Below, one piece after another: positions 6,847-14,512 of a stretch of 28,596 bases of DNA. Made by a program: the position numbers and the translations under genes. Below the pieces are notes generated by a model. It saw nothing but the letters and a program-made list of their open reading frames with translations, ran no database searches and was not told the DNA's origin. Source of the DNA: a virus; the IMG/VR virus record IMGVR_UViG_3300047372_000454, positions 1 through 28,596 of that record; one strand, 5' to 3'. The stretch's first letter is position 1, and the number at the start of each line of letters is the position of its first letter.

Positions 6847-7424
6847 TGCAGTGGTTCAATTGTGTTTTGAATTTTGCTTTCAAGCACCGTCTTTGCCTTA
6901 ACAAAATCGATTTTTGGAACGTCCTTAATTAAATCAACTCCAAGCCACTTCAAGAATTTGTCCTTGTCTGAGCCTGTCTGAGTTATTAGGGCTTCCAGCT
7001 TCTTAGCTTGTGCCGCTGTAATTGTCTGCACGGTGTGCCGCGCTTGGTGGCTGTCGCTGTCTTCACTAGCGTCAAGGCATAGAAGCCCGGCAAGGGCATA
7101 TTTTCTAGCGTAAGATGATGCAGAGCCTGATATTTGCTCCATGCTCATTCCCTTTCTTGAAGAGTCTAGTTCGGCGTAGCCTGTGCTTGCTAGTGCAGTC
7201 TCACCGTCTGAAATAGTCGCCGTTGCTTTCACAAATAAACGGCCATCAACTTCATGCAAGTCGTCACTAATGTTTAAGAGTAGCTTGTGCTTTTCAAGCA
7301 ATGGCTTGGCCGCTTGGGTAATGTCTTCAACATTGCGGTAGTTGAATTTGGCAAAACTATTTTTTCGCCCTTTCGGTGTTTTTAATTCAGCAATTAATGC
7401 AATTGCGTTTTTTGGTGTTTTCAT
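6843..7424 (-). CDS. erf: ERF-family single-strand annealing protein
   Basis: The 193-residue protein has the ERF hallmark GSASSYARKYALAGLLCLD (100-118) followed by an acidic S/D patch (EDSDS). The N-terminal FAKFNYRNVEDI strand is the usual beginning of the domain. ERF proteins anneal complementary single strands and promote circularisation of phage DNA. The C-terminal part (135-190) is a helical KKLEALI domain like that of other ERFs, likely for partner or SSB contacts. It is coupled by ATGA to the exonuclease downstream and to the 50-residue membrane protein upstream. Confidence 0.9.
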   Translation of the reverse strand: MKTPKNAIALIAELKTPKGRKNSFAKFNYRNVEDITQAAKPLLEKHKLLLNISDDLHEVDGRLFVKATATISDGETALASTGYAELDSSRKGMSMEQISGSASSYARKYALAGLLCLDASEDSDSHQARHTVQTITAAQAKKLEALITQTGSDKDKFLKWLGVDLIKDVPKIDFVKAKTVLESKIQNTIEPLQ

Positions 7425-7573
7425 TGGTTTTTTCTGTTTTGTTTCTTGTCGGCTCTTTGCTTGAGCTTTCTAAGGTGTCTTTGATTGCTGCGCTTCATGT
7501 TAAGTGCAACAACTAAAATGGTAAATGGAGCCATTAAAACAATGGCCAATATGGTAAGAAATGGGTGATTCAT
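7421..7573 (-). CDS. Small membrane protein with basic tail, 50 aa
   Basis: An ATG at 7573 overlaps the stop of the 82-residue gene (ATGA), and the stop codon overlaps the ERF ATG (ATGA again). This double coupling argues strongly for a real gene. The protein has one hydrophobic helix (residues 4-24, FLTILAIVLMAPFTILVVAL) followed by a strongly basic cytoplasmic tail with many Lys/Arg/Gln. Its function is unknown. Its position at the front of the recombination operon suggests a membrane-linked role during early infection, but this is speculation. Confidence 0.65.
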   Translation of the reverse strand: MNHPFLTILAIVLMAPFTILVVALNMKRSNQRHLRKLKQRADKKQNRKNQ

Positions 7574-7818
7574 GCCTTTAAATGCAAACCGTTTGGAGCG
7601 TAAGACAAACCTTCCTGTATGTCGTCTTCTATAAGCAAACCATTAGTAAAAGCCTTTGCTTTTAGCTTAGAAACTGAGAATTTCGACTGTCGCCAATAGC
7701 CTTCAGACTTGCAATATTCAAAGACATTATCGCCTTCTCGCCTCCACGAAATCGTAAGCGGGCTGTAAAAGTTCTTCCATTTGCGACTCCTTATGATTGT
7801 TAATTTAGTTTTTTTCAT
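7570..7818 (-). CDS. Hypothetical protein, 82 aa, first gene of replication operon
   Basis: I do not recognise the family. The N-terminus is basic (MKKTKLTIIRSRKWKN), the middle has many aromatic residues (YSPLTISWRREG, FEYCKSEGYWRQSKF), and the end is mixed. It could be a small OB- or SH3-like nucleic-acid binder. It begins right after the structure-rich leader at 7836-7924 and no SD precedes the ATG, so the leader may control its translation. It is coupled to the 50-residue membrane protein. Confidence 0.6.
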   Translation of the reverse strand: MKKTKLTIIRSRKWKNFYSPLTISWRREGDNVFEYCKSEGYWRQSKFSVSKLKAKAFTNGLLIEDDIQEGLSYAPNGLHLKA

Positions 7819-7835
7819 ATCATTTTTAGTTGGTT

Positions 7836-7924
7836 GCCCGTCTTTCCGGGCTGTCAGGTGTAGATTTAAGACGCACCACGGTCCGGTAGTAGGCTACCAG
7901 CCGTTAAACTTGCCCGCCAGCCCA
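7836..7924 (-). promoter_or_regulatory. Folded leader with two mutually exclusive helices
   Basis: Upstream of the gene at 7818 the minus-strand RNA could form a closing stem GGGCTG (7923-7918) with CAGCCC (7853-7848). This stem encloses two hairpins: ACGG-GGTAG/CTACC-CCGT (7904-7878 region) and GGTG/CACC (7877-7857). A competing hairpin pairs GCCCG (7851-7847) with CGGGC (7840-7836), using the same bases as the closing stem. Such either/or folding is the usual logic of attenuators and riboswitches. No known class is recognised, and a cloverleaf tRNA does not fit. Regulatory function is inference. Confidence 0.35.
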
Positions 7925-7984
7925 TGCTAAAAGAATCATAATTGCAACGTAAAGGGCGGCTTGGAGAATTTCTTTAGTATTCAT
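7904..7984 (-). CDS. Tiny hydrophobic peptide, 26 aa
   Basis: An ATG at 7984 opens a 26-codon frame whose second half is hydrophobic (ALYVAIMILLAWAGG), enough for one membrane helix. It lies alone between the amidase and the replication operon, and its end overlaps the folded leader. It may be a small lysis or leader peptide; translation of the leader would affect the competing helices at 7836-7924. No SD is visible. Confidence is low because such a short frame can arise by chance. Confidence 0.3.
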   Translation of the reverse strand: MNTKEILQAALYVAIMILLAWAGGQV

Positions 7985-8011
7985 ATCGCCGTGAGAATAT
8001 ACAAATGCCCG

Positions 8012-8076
8012 GCGGGTAAAAGACTTTTTTTATCCGCTTAAGCCTTTTTTCTTTAGAATCCCTTATTTCATAAGGG
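8012..8076. other. Two hairpins in the lysis/replication intergenic region
   Basis: One stem pairs GCGGGTAAAA (8012-8021) with TTTTATCCGC (8028-8037), ten positions with one G-T pair. The other is a perfect 7-bp stem, CCCTTAT (8060-8066) with ATAAGGG (8070-8076), touching the amidase stop codon. Neither is followed by a T tract on the minus strand, so they are not clear terminators for the lysis genes. On the plus strand the first is followed by a T-rich run, but no plus-strand gene is nearby. Confidence 0.4.
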
Positions 8077-8077
8077 T

Positions 8078-8695
8078 TTAAGCCGCAAAATAATTCTTGA
8101 GTGCATCAGCGTAAACTTCCGCAAGCACTTCCTGATTGCCGTCAAACAACACCCATTCACCCGGGTTGCTGCCAAAGAACGGCTCACAGATGATGGCAGT
8201 TGGCTCGGTCTTTACTAAGAACTTGTAGCCACGCTCACCCACCCGCACCATCTTGGCTCCCCGGTTGTTCTGGGCAGGGATTGACTGCTCATGTTGGTCG
8301 GCAAATGCTTTTGCTAACTTCTCTCCGGTCTCGCTGCCGTGATAATAGAGATACTCAAATCCTTTTGCACTTGAACTTGTGTAGCTGTTAAAGTGTAGCT
8401 CAAGGGCAACATCAAATCCCCAAGTTCTTTCCCGCACCCAGTCCATGCTCTTACCGTAAGTCTTAAACGGATAATCATTAATGACTTCGGAAGCTATCCC
8501 GCGCTCTTTCAGCTTCTCGTTTAAAAATATGGCAACGGCGTTGTTAAATTCCCACTCGCTAACTCCACCCACGCTCTTGGCACCGCTATCGTTAATTCGG
8601 CTATGACCTACGCAGATGGCGACTTTCCTGACTGGCTCGGGCTTTGGCTCACTTTTAAAAAACAAGGCAAGCAGTTTTTGAAGAAAAGATTTCAT
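8078..8695 (-). CDS. N-acetylmuramoyl-L-alanine amidase (Amidase_3), endolysin
   Basis: The 205-residue protein shows the zinc amidase pattern: GHS with H31, an acidic EWEFN segment (E47/E49), ELHFNS with H101, and the catalytic Glu in ICEPFF (E171). It would cut the peptide stem from peptidoglycan to release progeny. The N-terminal FLQKLLALFF stretch (4-13) is a short hydrophobic segment, perhaps a signal-arrest or membrane anchor, followed by a KPEPEP-type linker. It is coupled by ATGA to the lipoprotein upstream and ends the lysis cassette. Confidence 0.88.
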   Translation of the reverse strand: MKSFLQKLLALFFKSEPKPEPVRKVAICVGHSRINDSGAKSVGGVSEWEFNNAVAIFLNEKLKERGIASEVINDYPFKTYGKSMDWVRERTWGFDVALELHFNSYTSSSAKGFEYLYYHGSETGEKLAKAFADQHEQSIPAQNNRGAKMVRVGERGYKFLVKTEPTAIICEPFFGSNPGEWVLFDGNQEVLAEVYADALKNYFAA

Positions 8696-8925
8696 TTGCT
8701 GCCGATTATTATGGCTCTTCGATAGGAGTAGTCACTATGAAACTTCTGGCCACGCCCGGGAAGGATGCCTTCTTGAAATTGATAAAACTGGCCATCAATC
8801 AGAGTCACTGTCGGCGGGTCGTAAAGTGCGCTCTCGTTCAAGCCTTTTAGCGAGTCGTTCAATGCGCAACTTGGCAGCAGGACTGCCATCAGCAGCAAGC
8901 TCATCAATTGCGTCTTCAAGCTCAT
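8692..8925 (-). CDS. Small lipoprotein, candidate outer spanin (Rz1-like)
   Basis: The ATG at 8925 gives a 77-residue protein with a hydrophobic signal and a lipobox-like LPSC ending at C20. This predicts lipid attachment and placement in the outer membrane. The frame is open to 8964, but that form would put extra residues before the signal. The remainder (YDPPTVTLIDGQFYQFQEG, then SDYSYRRAIIIG) is a short periplasmic tail. 131 bases overlap the neighbouring gene in another frame, the arrangement known for Rz/Rz1 spanins. Spanin function is inferred from lipobox, overlap and place before the amidase. Confidence 0.6.
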   Translation of the reverse strand: MSLKTQLMSLLLMAVLLPSCALNDSLKGLNESALYDPPTVTLIDGQFYQFQEGILPGRGQKFHSDYSYRRAIIIGSK

Positions 8926-8998
8926 ATATGTAATTCCGTTGCTGCCACTCCAAATGAGCGACAAAGGCTCTCAGAGCGGCTGTGAGCAGCTTTATCAC
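8795..8998 (-). CDS. Coiled-coil protein, candidate inner spanin
   Basis: The 67-residue protein starts with a short hydrophobic helix (MIKLLTAALRAFVAHL) and continues as a highly charged helix (YELEDAIDELAAD, AKLRIERLAKRLERERTLR), a probable coiled coil. It starts by ATGA overlap with the membrane protein upstream, and the lipoprotein gene begins inside it. A membrane-anchored coiled coil overlapping a lipoprotein gene recalls Rz/Rz1, but the protein is short for Rz and the membrane anchor is weak. It could instead be a structural accessory unrelated to lysis. Confidence 0.5.
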   Translation of the reverse strand: MIKLLTAALRAFVAHLEWQQRNYIYELEDAIDELAADGSPAAKLRIERLAKRLERERTLRPADSDSD

Positions 8999-9174
8999 TT
9001 ATCTTTAGCCTTGAACACGTTTAAGGCCAGCCAATCGATTAGCTTGTATGCCTTGCCGATAATCGTGTCATCTTTGGGCGTGGGTGTCAGGGCAGCGATT
9101 GCGGAAGCGGCTGCGATGACTGCGGTGACAACTCCAAAGAGCTGTTCTTTGTTTTCAATAATGTAATCAATCAT
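8995..9174 (-). CDS. Small membrane protein, holin candidate
   Basis: I place the start at the ATG at 9174, which overlaps the upstream stop as ATGA; an in-frame ATG at 9201 is possible. The 59-residue protein has one clear membrane helix (FGVVTAVIAAASAIAAL, about 13-29) followed by TPTPKDD and an amphipathic helix (AYKLIDWLALNVFKAK). Small one-helix proteins of this form next to the amidase are common in phages and often annotated as holins. No homology can be confirmed by eye. Confidence 0.55.
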   Translation of the reverse strand: MIDYIIENKEQLFGVVTAVIAAASAIAALTPTPKDDTIIGKAYKLIDWLALNVFKAKDK

Positions 9175-9350
9175 TTTTTGCGGTTTTTGAATTTCTGCCA
9201 AGTGTTGGCGAGTGAAAGGATTCCAATAATTAAGCCGATTATTGCAGAGATAAAACCAATGGCCATCTCAAAGTAATCAAAATAGGCTGAAATTGCTGAC
9301 CAGCTAGAAGCAATCATACCTGTCACCGGATGCGTCAAATGGTTGTTCAT
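9171..9350 (-). CDS. Small membrane protein, second holin candidate
   Basis: The ATG at 9350 begins a 59-residue protein with one membrane helix (MAIGFISAIIGLIIGILSLA, 29-48) and a basic tail (KFKNRKK). It starts 2 bases after the tail gene stop and ends with an ATGA overlap on the next membrane protein, so it is likely a genuine member of the lysis cassette. Two adjacent small membrane proteins suggest a holin/antiholin or two-component holin pair, which the sequence alone cannot decide. Confidence 0.6.
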   Translation of the reverse strand: MNNHLTHPVTGMIASSWSAISAYFDYFEMAIGFISAIIGLIIGILSLANTWQKFKNRKK

Positions 9351-9352
9351 TG

Positions 9353-9688
9353 CTAAAGTTCGTTTTCTGGCTCGGGCTTAATCGCTAAAAACTCCAGTTG
9401 CGTCAACTCCTGCACTCCATCAACGCCGTCGAGCATCGCGTCATCGTTGGCTGTGAATCTCCAGCAGTCGATGGCAATGAGTTTACCACTAGCGTCCGTA
9501 GCTTCTGCCAGGTTAGCGACAGGTGGAAGTCCGGTGAGCGTTGTGCCTTGTTTGTTCGGGTAGCCACGGTCAGCGTCAACAGCAGCCACGAGTCCTGTGT
9601 AGACATCAGGTTGAACAACATAGTATCGAAACCCTGTGTCAGCGCGTGACTGCTCAATGTCTGTAAGTGGTTGTTGTTCGTCGTCCAT
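9353..9688 (-). CDS. Hypothetical tail-associated protein, 111 aa
   Basis: The protein is acidic, with DDEQQPLTDIEQSRAD at the start and PEPENEL at the end. It contains GFRYYVVQPDVYTGLVAAVDA and YPNKQGTTLTGLPP. It follows the 108-residue gene by a TAATG overlap and precedes the lysis cassette. Such small acidic proteins directly after fibre genes can be fibre-assembly chaperones or tip components, but I do not recognise a family. Confidence 0.6.
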   Translation of the reverse strand: MDDEQQPLTDIEQSRADTGFRYYVVQPDVYTGLVAAVDADRGYPNKQGTTLTGLPPVANLAEATDASGKLIAIDCWRFTANDDAMLDGVDGVQELTQLEFLAIKPEPENEL

Positions 9689-10014
9689 TAGTCAGGTAGT
9701 TCAAGTTCGTCGAGAAGCTCTAGGTCTTCTTCGATAGGCGGCTCCCATTGCAAACGCTGCAAATAAGTCTCAAGGTTTATCTCTTTGATACCCTCCAAGG
9801 TAAAGTCGTCGGTCTCAAGGATGCCACTGCGCTTAACACAATACAGTCGGTCACTGTTGGTCTCTGGGTCGAGGAAAGTGTTATCCCACAGTGCCAACCA
9901 CCGCTCAGTGCCGTCACCGTCAGGTAAACCTCGGGCTTCGTTACCGGATGACGTAAGTGTCTCGTAGCTGTCCTTGTTGCTGAACCTAAAGAATCTATGG
10001 GTTTCGTCTGTCAT
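9688..10014 (-). CDS. Hypothetical acidic protein, 108 aa
   Basis: The protein is strongly acidic, ending EEDLELLDELELPD. It contains WLALWDNTFLDPETN and a YCVKRSG strand. Its ATG lies 3 bases past the stop of the large fibre gene, so the two are cotranscribed. It may assist folding of the fibre, in the manner of short acidic fibre chaperones encoded just downstream of their clients, but this rests on position alone. Confidence 0.6.
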   Translation of the reverse strand: MTDETHRFFRFSNKDSYETLTSSGNEARGLPDGDGTERWLALWDNTFLDPETNSDRLYCVKRSGILETDDFTLEGIKEINLETYLQRLQWEPPIEEDLELLDELELPD

Positions 10015-10017
10015 TAC

Positions 10018-12633
10018 TTAAAGTGTTACGTTGTTCACGATGATGCTCCAGCCTTTGGCTTTGAGTGATGTTACTGCGGCGTTCGTCGCGGCGGTTAGTG
10101 AGCCAGTGGCTGTATTGTAGTCGATGTCGATGCCAGCGTCAGCCAAAGCAGTTCCACCAGATGCTCCGGTAGACGTTGCGTATTGGCCTGATGCGTCGAT
10201 GGATGTCAGTATGTTCTCGACCGATTGTGCGGTGAGTGACGTGCAGAAAAGCCAAGTTTCATGGAACACTTGATTACTAATTGAATCAGGATTCCAGTCT
10301 TTTAAGACATCATATGAAAAATCAGTTAAACTAAAACAAGCAAGCCAAGTTTTGTAAAAAGATGACCCATTTCTTAAAGGTGTACTAAATGACGTTAAAT
10401 CTGTAGTAATGAAAGCTTCACCAAAATTAACATTACTAGCATTTGTCCCGAGTTTTGCATTTTCAGAAAACTGCGTTAGCTGAGAGTCATGCCAAGCCGC
10501 AAAGAAATTTGTTCCCGTGCTCAAGTCTAAAGCAGGGAAACTTGTGAGTCCACTTGACCGCCATGCGCTCGTAAAGTTCACATTGCTTGCCGCCGTGCCG
10601 AGCTTTGCGCCAGCCGGAAATGACGTTAGGGCCGAGCAGTTTTGCCATGCGGACGTAAAGTTGGTGCAATTAGGAATCTCTGTCGTCCTAAAATCTGTAA
10701 GTGCGAGGCAGTAATTCCAAGCAAGACTAACGTCGGTAGCAGATGAAAGTCCGGGGGCATTAAAAGAAACTAGTCCGTAGCAATTTCTCCAAGCATTTCC
10801 AAAATCTGTTGCTCCCGTAAAATCTACGGCATTAAACTCAGTAATATCAAATCGTTGAAACCAAGCGTTGTTATAACTACTAGCTGTTGCTGCATCTGAC
10901 GCGCCTCTATCTATTAACAATTTCCTCGCCGACTCAATGTCAGCACCTGTTGCCGAATCTGGTAAAAGTAGCATTCCGTAAGAATCTCCGACTGACCTGT
11001 GACTGCCAGCGTTACCCAAAAGATTCAGCTCAGTGACCGCAGTGTTGTTCACGCGATACGCAAAGGTTCCGAGTGACGTGCCGACGATTTGCCAGCCTGC
11101 TTGGGTTGTCGATGGGATGTCTAGGTGGTCAGTGTTGTCTGCGAAGGTTACCTTGAATCCATCTGAGACAGGTTGGTCGTTAGAGGTGGATTGGGTGGCT
11201 TCGATTGATGCACTGTCTCCGTTGTCGCTTCCAACAATCCGACCGCTCCAAGCATTAGAGCCTGATGAAATCGCTCCGACTGGTGCTTTCTGTGCATCGT
11301 AGAAGTAGTATCCAAAGCCGTCCTTTAGGTCAAACACGTTGTTCCTATTATTAATATAATTACGAACGTCGTCAGCTTGGTCGTCGGTGATGGACGCAGG
11401 GAAGAGCGCAAGGAACTCTAGGTCAAACGCTGTGTTAAGTCCATTAGTAACTCGCTCGGCTATACTAAACTCTTCCGAGTTTATTGTTGTAGTTGCGCTA
11501 GAAGAAAGCAGGTCGGCGTTGTTAATCTTTGAGATTTGAGAACCAGACTTAAATTTTACTTCGTGAAGAATATCACGATTTGAATCATCAAACAATCCTG
11601 TGTGGTCAAGCGCAACGTTTGAATTAAAAGACTGTAGTCGCTCTGAGTTTCTGTGAGTAATCGCATAACCGTCAGTTGAAATTGTAGAACCTCCGGTGGA
11701 GTTTAATCCAAAGCAGGTTGCGAATTGCTCGCCGCCTCCCCCGAGGACACTAAAGGTCAAGAACGCATACCCTTCTGTCACTGTTGTCCCAAGCAATCCT
11801 TTGAGATTGTCGTTTACACCATCGAAGCGTAAGACGCTTTTTTTAATAATGGTGGCCACATCGTTCGATGAGCTTGAGTCTTGGTTGATTGTAACAATCT
11901 GGCCAGTCGCGCATTTGAACTTGGTGTCACCGTGCCTAATGCTTGTTGACCCGTTGAAATCACAATCGAATACGACCGCATTGTTGACCGTGAGCTTGGC
12001 CTTTTGAATCGCGTAGTTGCCTAAAGCGGACAAATTGTTTTGCTGGTTTAATTGAATTGTTTGAGTAAGTATTGCTGCTTGACTTGGGGCCGTGGTTGAA
12101 AATTTCCTTACGCCGTCAATGTCCACATAAACATCAGTTCCATCGTATCCGTATTTCACGTTAAATGGAGTGCCTAATGTCACTCCGCTAGGCTGTGGGC
12201 CTAATCCGGGGCCTGCCTTACTTAAAACCAAAACGCCACCAGACGTGTTTTCAAATATAAGTCCAAAACCACTTGACCAAAAGCCACCGCCCATCGGCAC
12301 AATATAATTACCAAACTGAGTAATCACCATGTCTAGCTCACCTTGCCAAGTCTCGTTGGAGCCAATGGTAACACTTGGCCCAGTCGCGTAGTTGCCTGAG
12401 ACGTTCGGAATGTAAAGATAACCACCAAGGTTGCCCGCTGGATTTTTGATTAATGGTAAGGCTCGTGGCTGGTTTAGGCTTACTGATTGCTTGGCATCGC
12501 CGCCCTTTTGTGAACCGCGAGCCAAGTTGCGTAACACTGGGACGTTCTCAAGGAAGTCAGCGGTCGTCAGGGCTTCTGCTAGAACGTCACCAGATGTCGC
12601 GCTGGAAGTCAGTGTGGATAGATTGAGTGCCAT
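10018..12633 (-). CDS. Receptor-binding-type fibre protein with lectin-like and BspA-like repeats
   Basis: This 871-residue protein is the largest product in the window. Residues about 90-240 look like a concanavalin-type lectin fold (TWQGELDMVITQFGNY, VKYGYDGTDVYVDIDGV). Another strand-rich LamG-like region lies at about 265-435 (LRFDGVNDNL ... LALFPASITDDQ). From about 585 to 800 there are repeated units of roughly 20-25 residues with an F..AW..C..LTSFP pattern, matching BspA/DUF285-type leucine-rich surface repeats. The end is SLKAKGWSIIVNNVTL. Position after the tape measure and before the lysis genes fits a host-recognition fibre. The middle of the repeat coding region is more AT-rich than its flanks, which may signal modular exchange. 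Confidence 0.7.
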   Translation of the reverse strand: MALNLSTLTSSATSGDVLAEALTTADFLENVPVLRNLARGSQKGGDAKQSVSLNQPRALPLIKNPAGNLGGYLYIPNVSGNYATGPSVTIGSNETWQGELDMVITQFGNYIVPMGGGFWSSGFGLIFENTSGGVLVLSKAGPGLGPQPSGVTLGTPFNVKYGYDGTDVYVDIDGVRKFSTTAPSQAAILTQTIQLNQQNNLSALGNYAIQKAKLTVNNAVVFDCDFNGSTSIRHGDTKFKCATGQIVTINQDSSSSNDVATIIKKSVLRFDGVNDNLKGLLGTTVTEGYAFLTFSVLGGGGEQFATCFGLNSTGGSTISTDGYAITHRNSERLQSFNSNVALDHTGLFDDSNRDILHEVKFKSGSQISKINNADLLSSSATTTINSEEFSIAERVTNGLNTAFDLEFLALFPASITDDQADDVRNYINNRNNVFDLKDGFGYYFYDAQKAPVGAISSGSNAWSGRIVGSDNGDSASIEATQSTSNDQPVSDGFKVTFADNTDHLDIPSTTQAGWQIVGTSLGTFAYRVNNTAVTELNLLGNAGSHRSVGDSYGMLLLPDSATGADIESARKLLIDRGASDAATASSYNNAWFQRFDITEFNAVDFTGATDFGNAWRNCYGLVSFNAPGLSSATDVSLAWNYCLALTDFRTTEIPNCTNFTSAWQNCSALTSFPAGAKLGTAASNVNFTSAWRSSGLTSFPALDLSTGTNFFAAWHDSQLTQFSENAKLGTNASNVNFGEAFITTDLTSFSTPLRNGSSFYKTWLACFSLTDFSYDVLKDWNPDSISNQVFHETWLFCTSLTAQSVENILTSIDASGQYATSTGASGGTALADAGIDIDYNTATGSLTAATNAAVTSLKAKGWSIIVNNVTL

Positions 12634-12655
12634 TTGTTGAAATATATATTATTAA

Positions 12656-14512
12656 TTACAGGCTATCACTATGATAAGGCCAGTAGATGAGACGCTTGAT
12701 TCTGCCCGTCATCAGGCGAGGCGTTGGCGCAGTGCTGTTTCCAATTAACAACTGTGAAATACCAGTTGGAACTGCCCCTGTCTCTGGAATAGGTGTTGCA
12801 CCGTTAGATGAACCTAAATAATCATTAGATTTGTAAGAATATGAGATTCGATTAAGAGAGTCTAACGTGACTGAGCCGATTCCTGTGTTAAAGATTGTAG
12901 TGCCGCTTATATTTAGCGCGTAAAAATGAGATGATGCGCCAGAGCGGTAAGCGTGATGTCTGTTACCTGTTGACCCGTTTGAGAACTCAAAGTAATAAGG
13001 AAACTCATTGATTCCATCTTGAGGCACAGCTTCAACATAAACCGTCCCCTCAGTATCATTATAAAAGTCCGTGAAGTCACTGCCGGAAATCACAAGGTCG
13101 TCAGCGGCTCGTTGCGCGGTGGAGCCTGATGTGGGGATGAACGATGTTGCTACGTCGCCTTCTTCAAGCTGAACTCCCGCAAAAGCGATTCCTCCTGTTC
13201 CTGCGAAATTTGAATTTCTGGAGTCTCCTAACGAGTCAGCAAGGCTCAACCTAATTTTGCCAGAGCTCTGTGAGGCGTTATCGGGGCGCGTCCATTCAAG
13301 TCGCCTCCAACCATTCCCAAGGTTAGTTATTTTAGCTGACCCCGCAGATGCGTTAAATGCATCACTTATGGTATCAACGTTTACGAAGTTATTGCCGCTC
13401 AGATTAGTATCCCAGAACTGGAAGAAACGCGCTTCACCTATATTTTTGTAGAACAAAGAAGCGGTTGCGTTTGTCGTTGAGCCTCCGCTTATGTCACCGT
13501 GCTGCAAGCTCGTTTTCTGGTTACTCCCTATTCGCGATAAAACGTAAGCGTTTATTTCTCCTAAATCACTCGTGTGTTGGGTAATAGTTGAATCGTTTGA
13601 ATAAAAACCCCAATCTGCGTTGATGTCCGATGATTCCACCAAGTTTTCACTCGACGGCTCCACCAGTATCATCGGCACTCGTGGGCCAAAGGTTGCCCCT
13701 GTGATGAACTTTGGGCTGCCCGTTGTATTCGCCACGAAGGAACTTGCGGTTGTGCCTTCTTCGACTTGTGGTCCCCAAATAAGATATGATGATGCAGGAG
13801 CAGAACCATTGCTTGTGAATATAACAAAATTATGCGTGGTAGCAGTCGCAGTGATTGAAACACTAATCCGTTGCCATTCGTTAGTTGGTGTGAAGTTTAC
13901 AGTTGAACCTACTCCAGTGAAATGTGTGGACTGTTGAATTTGAGTTGTTCCATCGGACTTCACATAAAAACTCGCGGTGTATTCCTGTCCAACAGTTAAG
14001 CCTATTATAGTCTCAACGATTTGAGGATAACTACCACCGTTTGATACAATTCTAGTGGCTTCCTGCTCTCCATTAGGAGCAGTGTCATAATTGTAAACTG
14101 GACTGCTCATCTGCGAGCTAAAGGACCAATATGCTTGGTCAAACTCAGTATTGATAAACCGCTGAAACTTCGTCGGCGTCAGCTCGGCTCCCTGTGTCTG
14201 GTCAACGCGCACCGTGTTCGCTGGGGCGGTCGCTATGAGACCGTTAGCATCAGTGAACGTGGCGGTTCCTGCCCTTGTTGCCGTAATAACATCAAGCGTG
14301 TCTTGCTTGCTTGGGTCTAGGTCTAGCGTGGGATTCTCCAACGTGCCAATCATTGAAGATTGGGCATCAAAGAGAAGGTAAGGGTCAAGGTCGTTCGGAT
14401 GGAACGATTTAACACCTTTATCAAACAGTCCAGCACTAGAAAACAGGCCGGAAGCTGCTTGCAATCCGGCCCGTCCTGTTCCAATCCCAGCTTTGGCACT
14501 CTGAATCTTCAT
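12656..14512 (-). CDS. Tail fibre/spike protein with two carbohydrate-binding-like modules
   Basis: The 618-residue protein has two copies of a beta-sandwich module. Each ends in a matching motif, WGPQVEEGTTASSFV (about 245) and AGVQLEEGDVATSFIP (about 445), with a preceding WQRISVS or WRRLEWT strand. Modules of this form are common in phage fibres and bind carbohydrate or hold the fibre together. The C-terminal 150 residues look like a third LamG-type domain ending RIKRLIYWPYH. It overlaps the upstream 81-residue gene as ATGA. It probably contributes to host adsorption together with the 871-residue protein. Confidence 0.7.
   Translation of the reverse strand: MKIQSAKAGIGTGRAGLQAASGLFSSAGLFDKGVKSFHPNDLDPYLLFDAQSSMIGTLENPTLDLDPSKQDTLDVITATRAGTATFTDANGLIATAPANTVRVDQTQGAELTPTKFQRFINTEFDQAYWSFSSQMSSPVYNYDTAPNGEQEATRIVSNGGSYPQIVETIIGLTVGQEYTASFYVKSDGTTQIQQSTHFTGVGSTVNFTPTNEWQRISVSITATATTHNFVIFTSNGSAPASSYLIWGPQVEEGTTASSFVANTTGSPKFITGATFGPRVPMILVEPSSENLVESSDINADWGFYSNDSTITQHTSDLGEINAYVLSRIGSNQKTSLQHGDISGGSTTNATASLFYKNIGEARFFQFWDTNLSGNNFVNVDTISDAFNASAGSAKITNLGNGWRRLEWTRPDNASQSSGKIRLSLADSLGDSRNSNFAGTGGIAFAGVQLEEGDVATSFIPTSGSTAQRAADDLVISGSDFTDFYNDTEGTVYVEAVPQDGINEFPYYFEFSNGSTGNRHHAYRSGASSHFYALNISGTTIFNTGIGSVTLDSLNRISYSYKSNDYLGSSNGATPIPETGAVPTGISQLLIGNSTAPTPRLMTGRIKRLIYWPYHSDSL

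Noticed and set aside
7848-7923. A 76-base segment with a closing stem, tRNA-like in size
   Set aside because: GGGCTG and CAGCCC pair and the length fits a tRNA, but there is no T-arm with TTCRA, no D-arm pattern, no proper anticodon arm and the inner hairpins do not make a cloverleaf on either strand.
8060-8076. CCCTTAT/ATAAGGG hairpin as terminator of the lysis operon
   Set aside because: In the direction of transcription it is followed by A-rich, not T-rich, sequence, so intrinsic termination is not supported.
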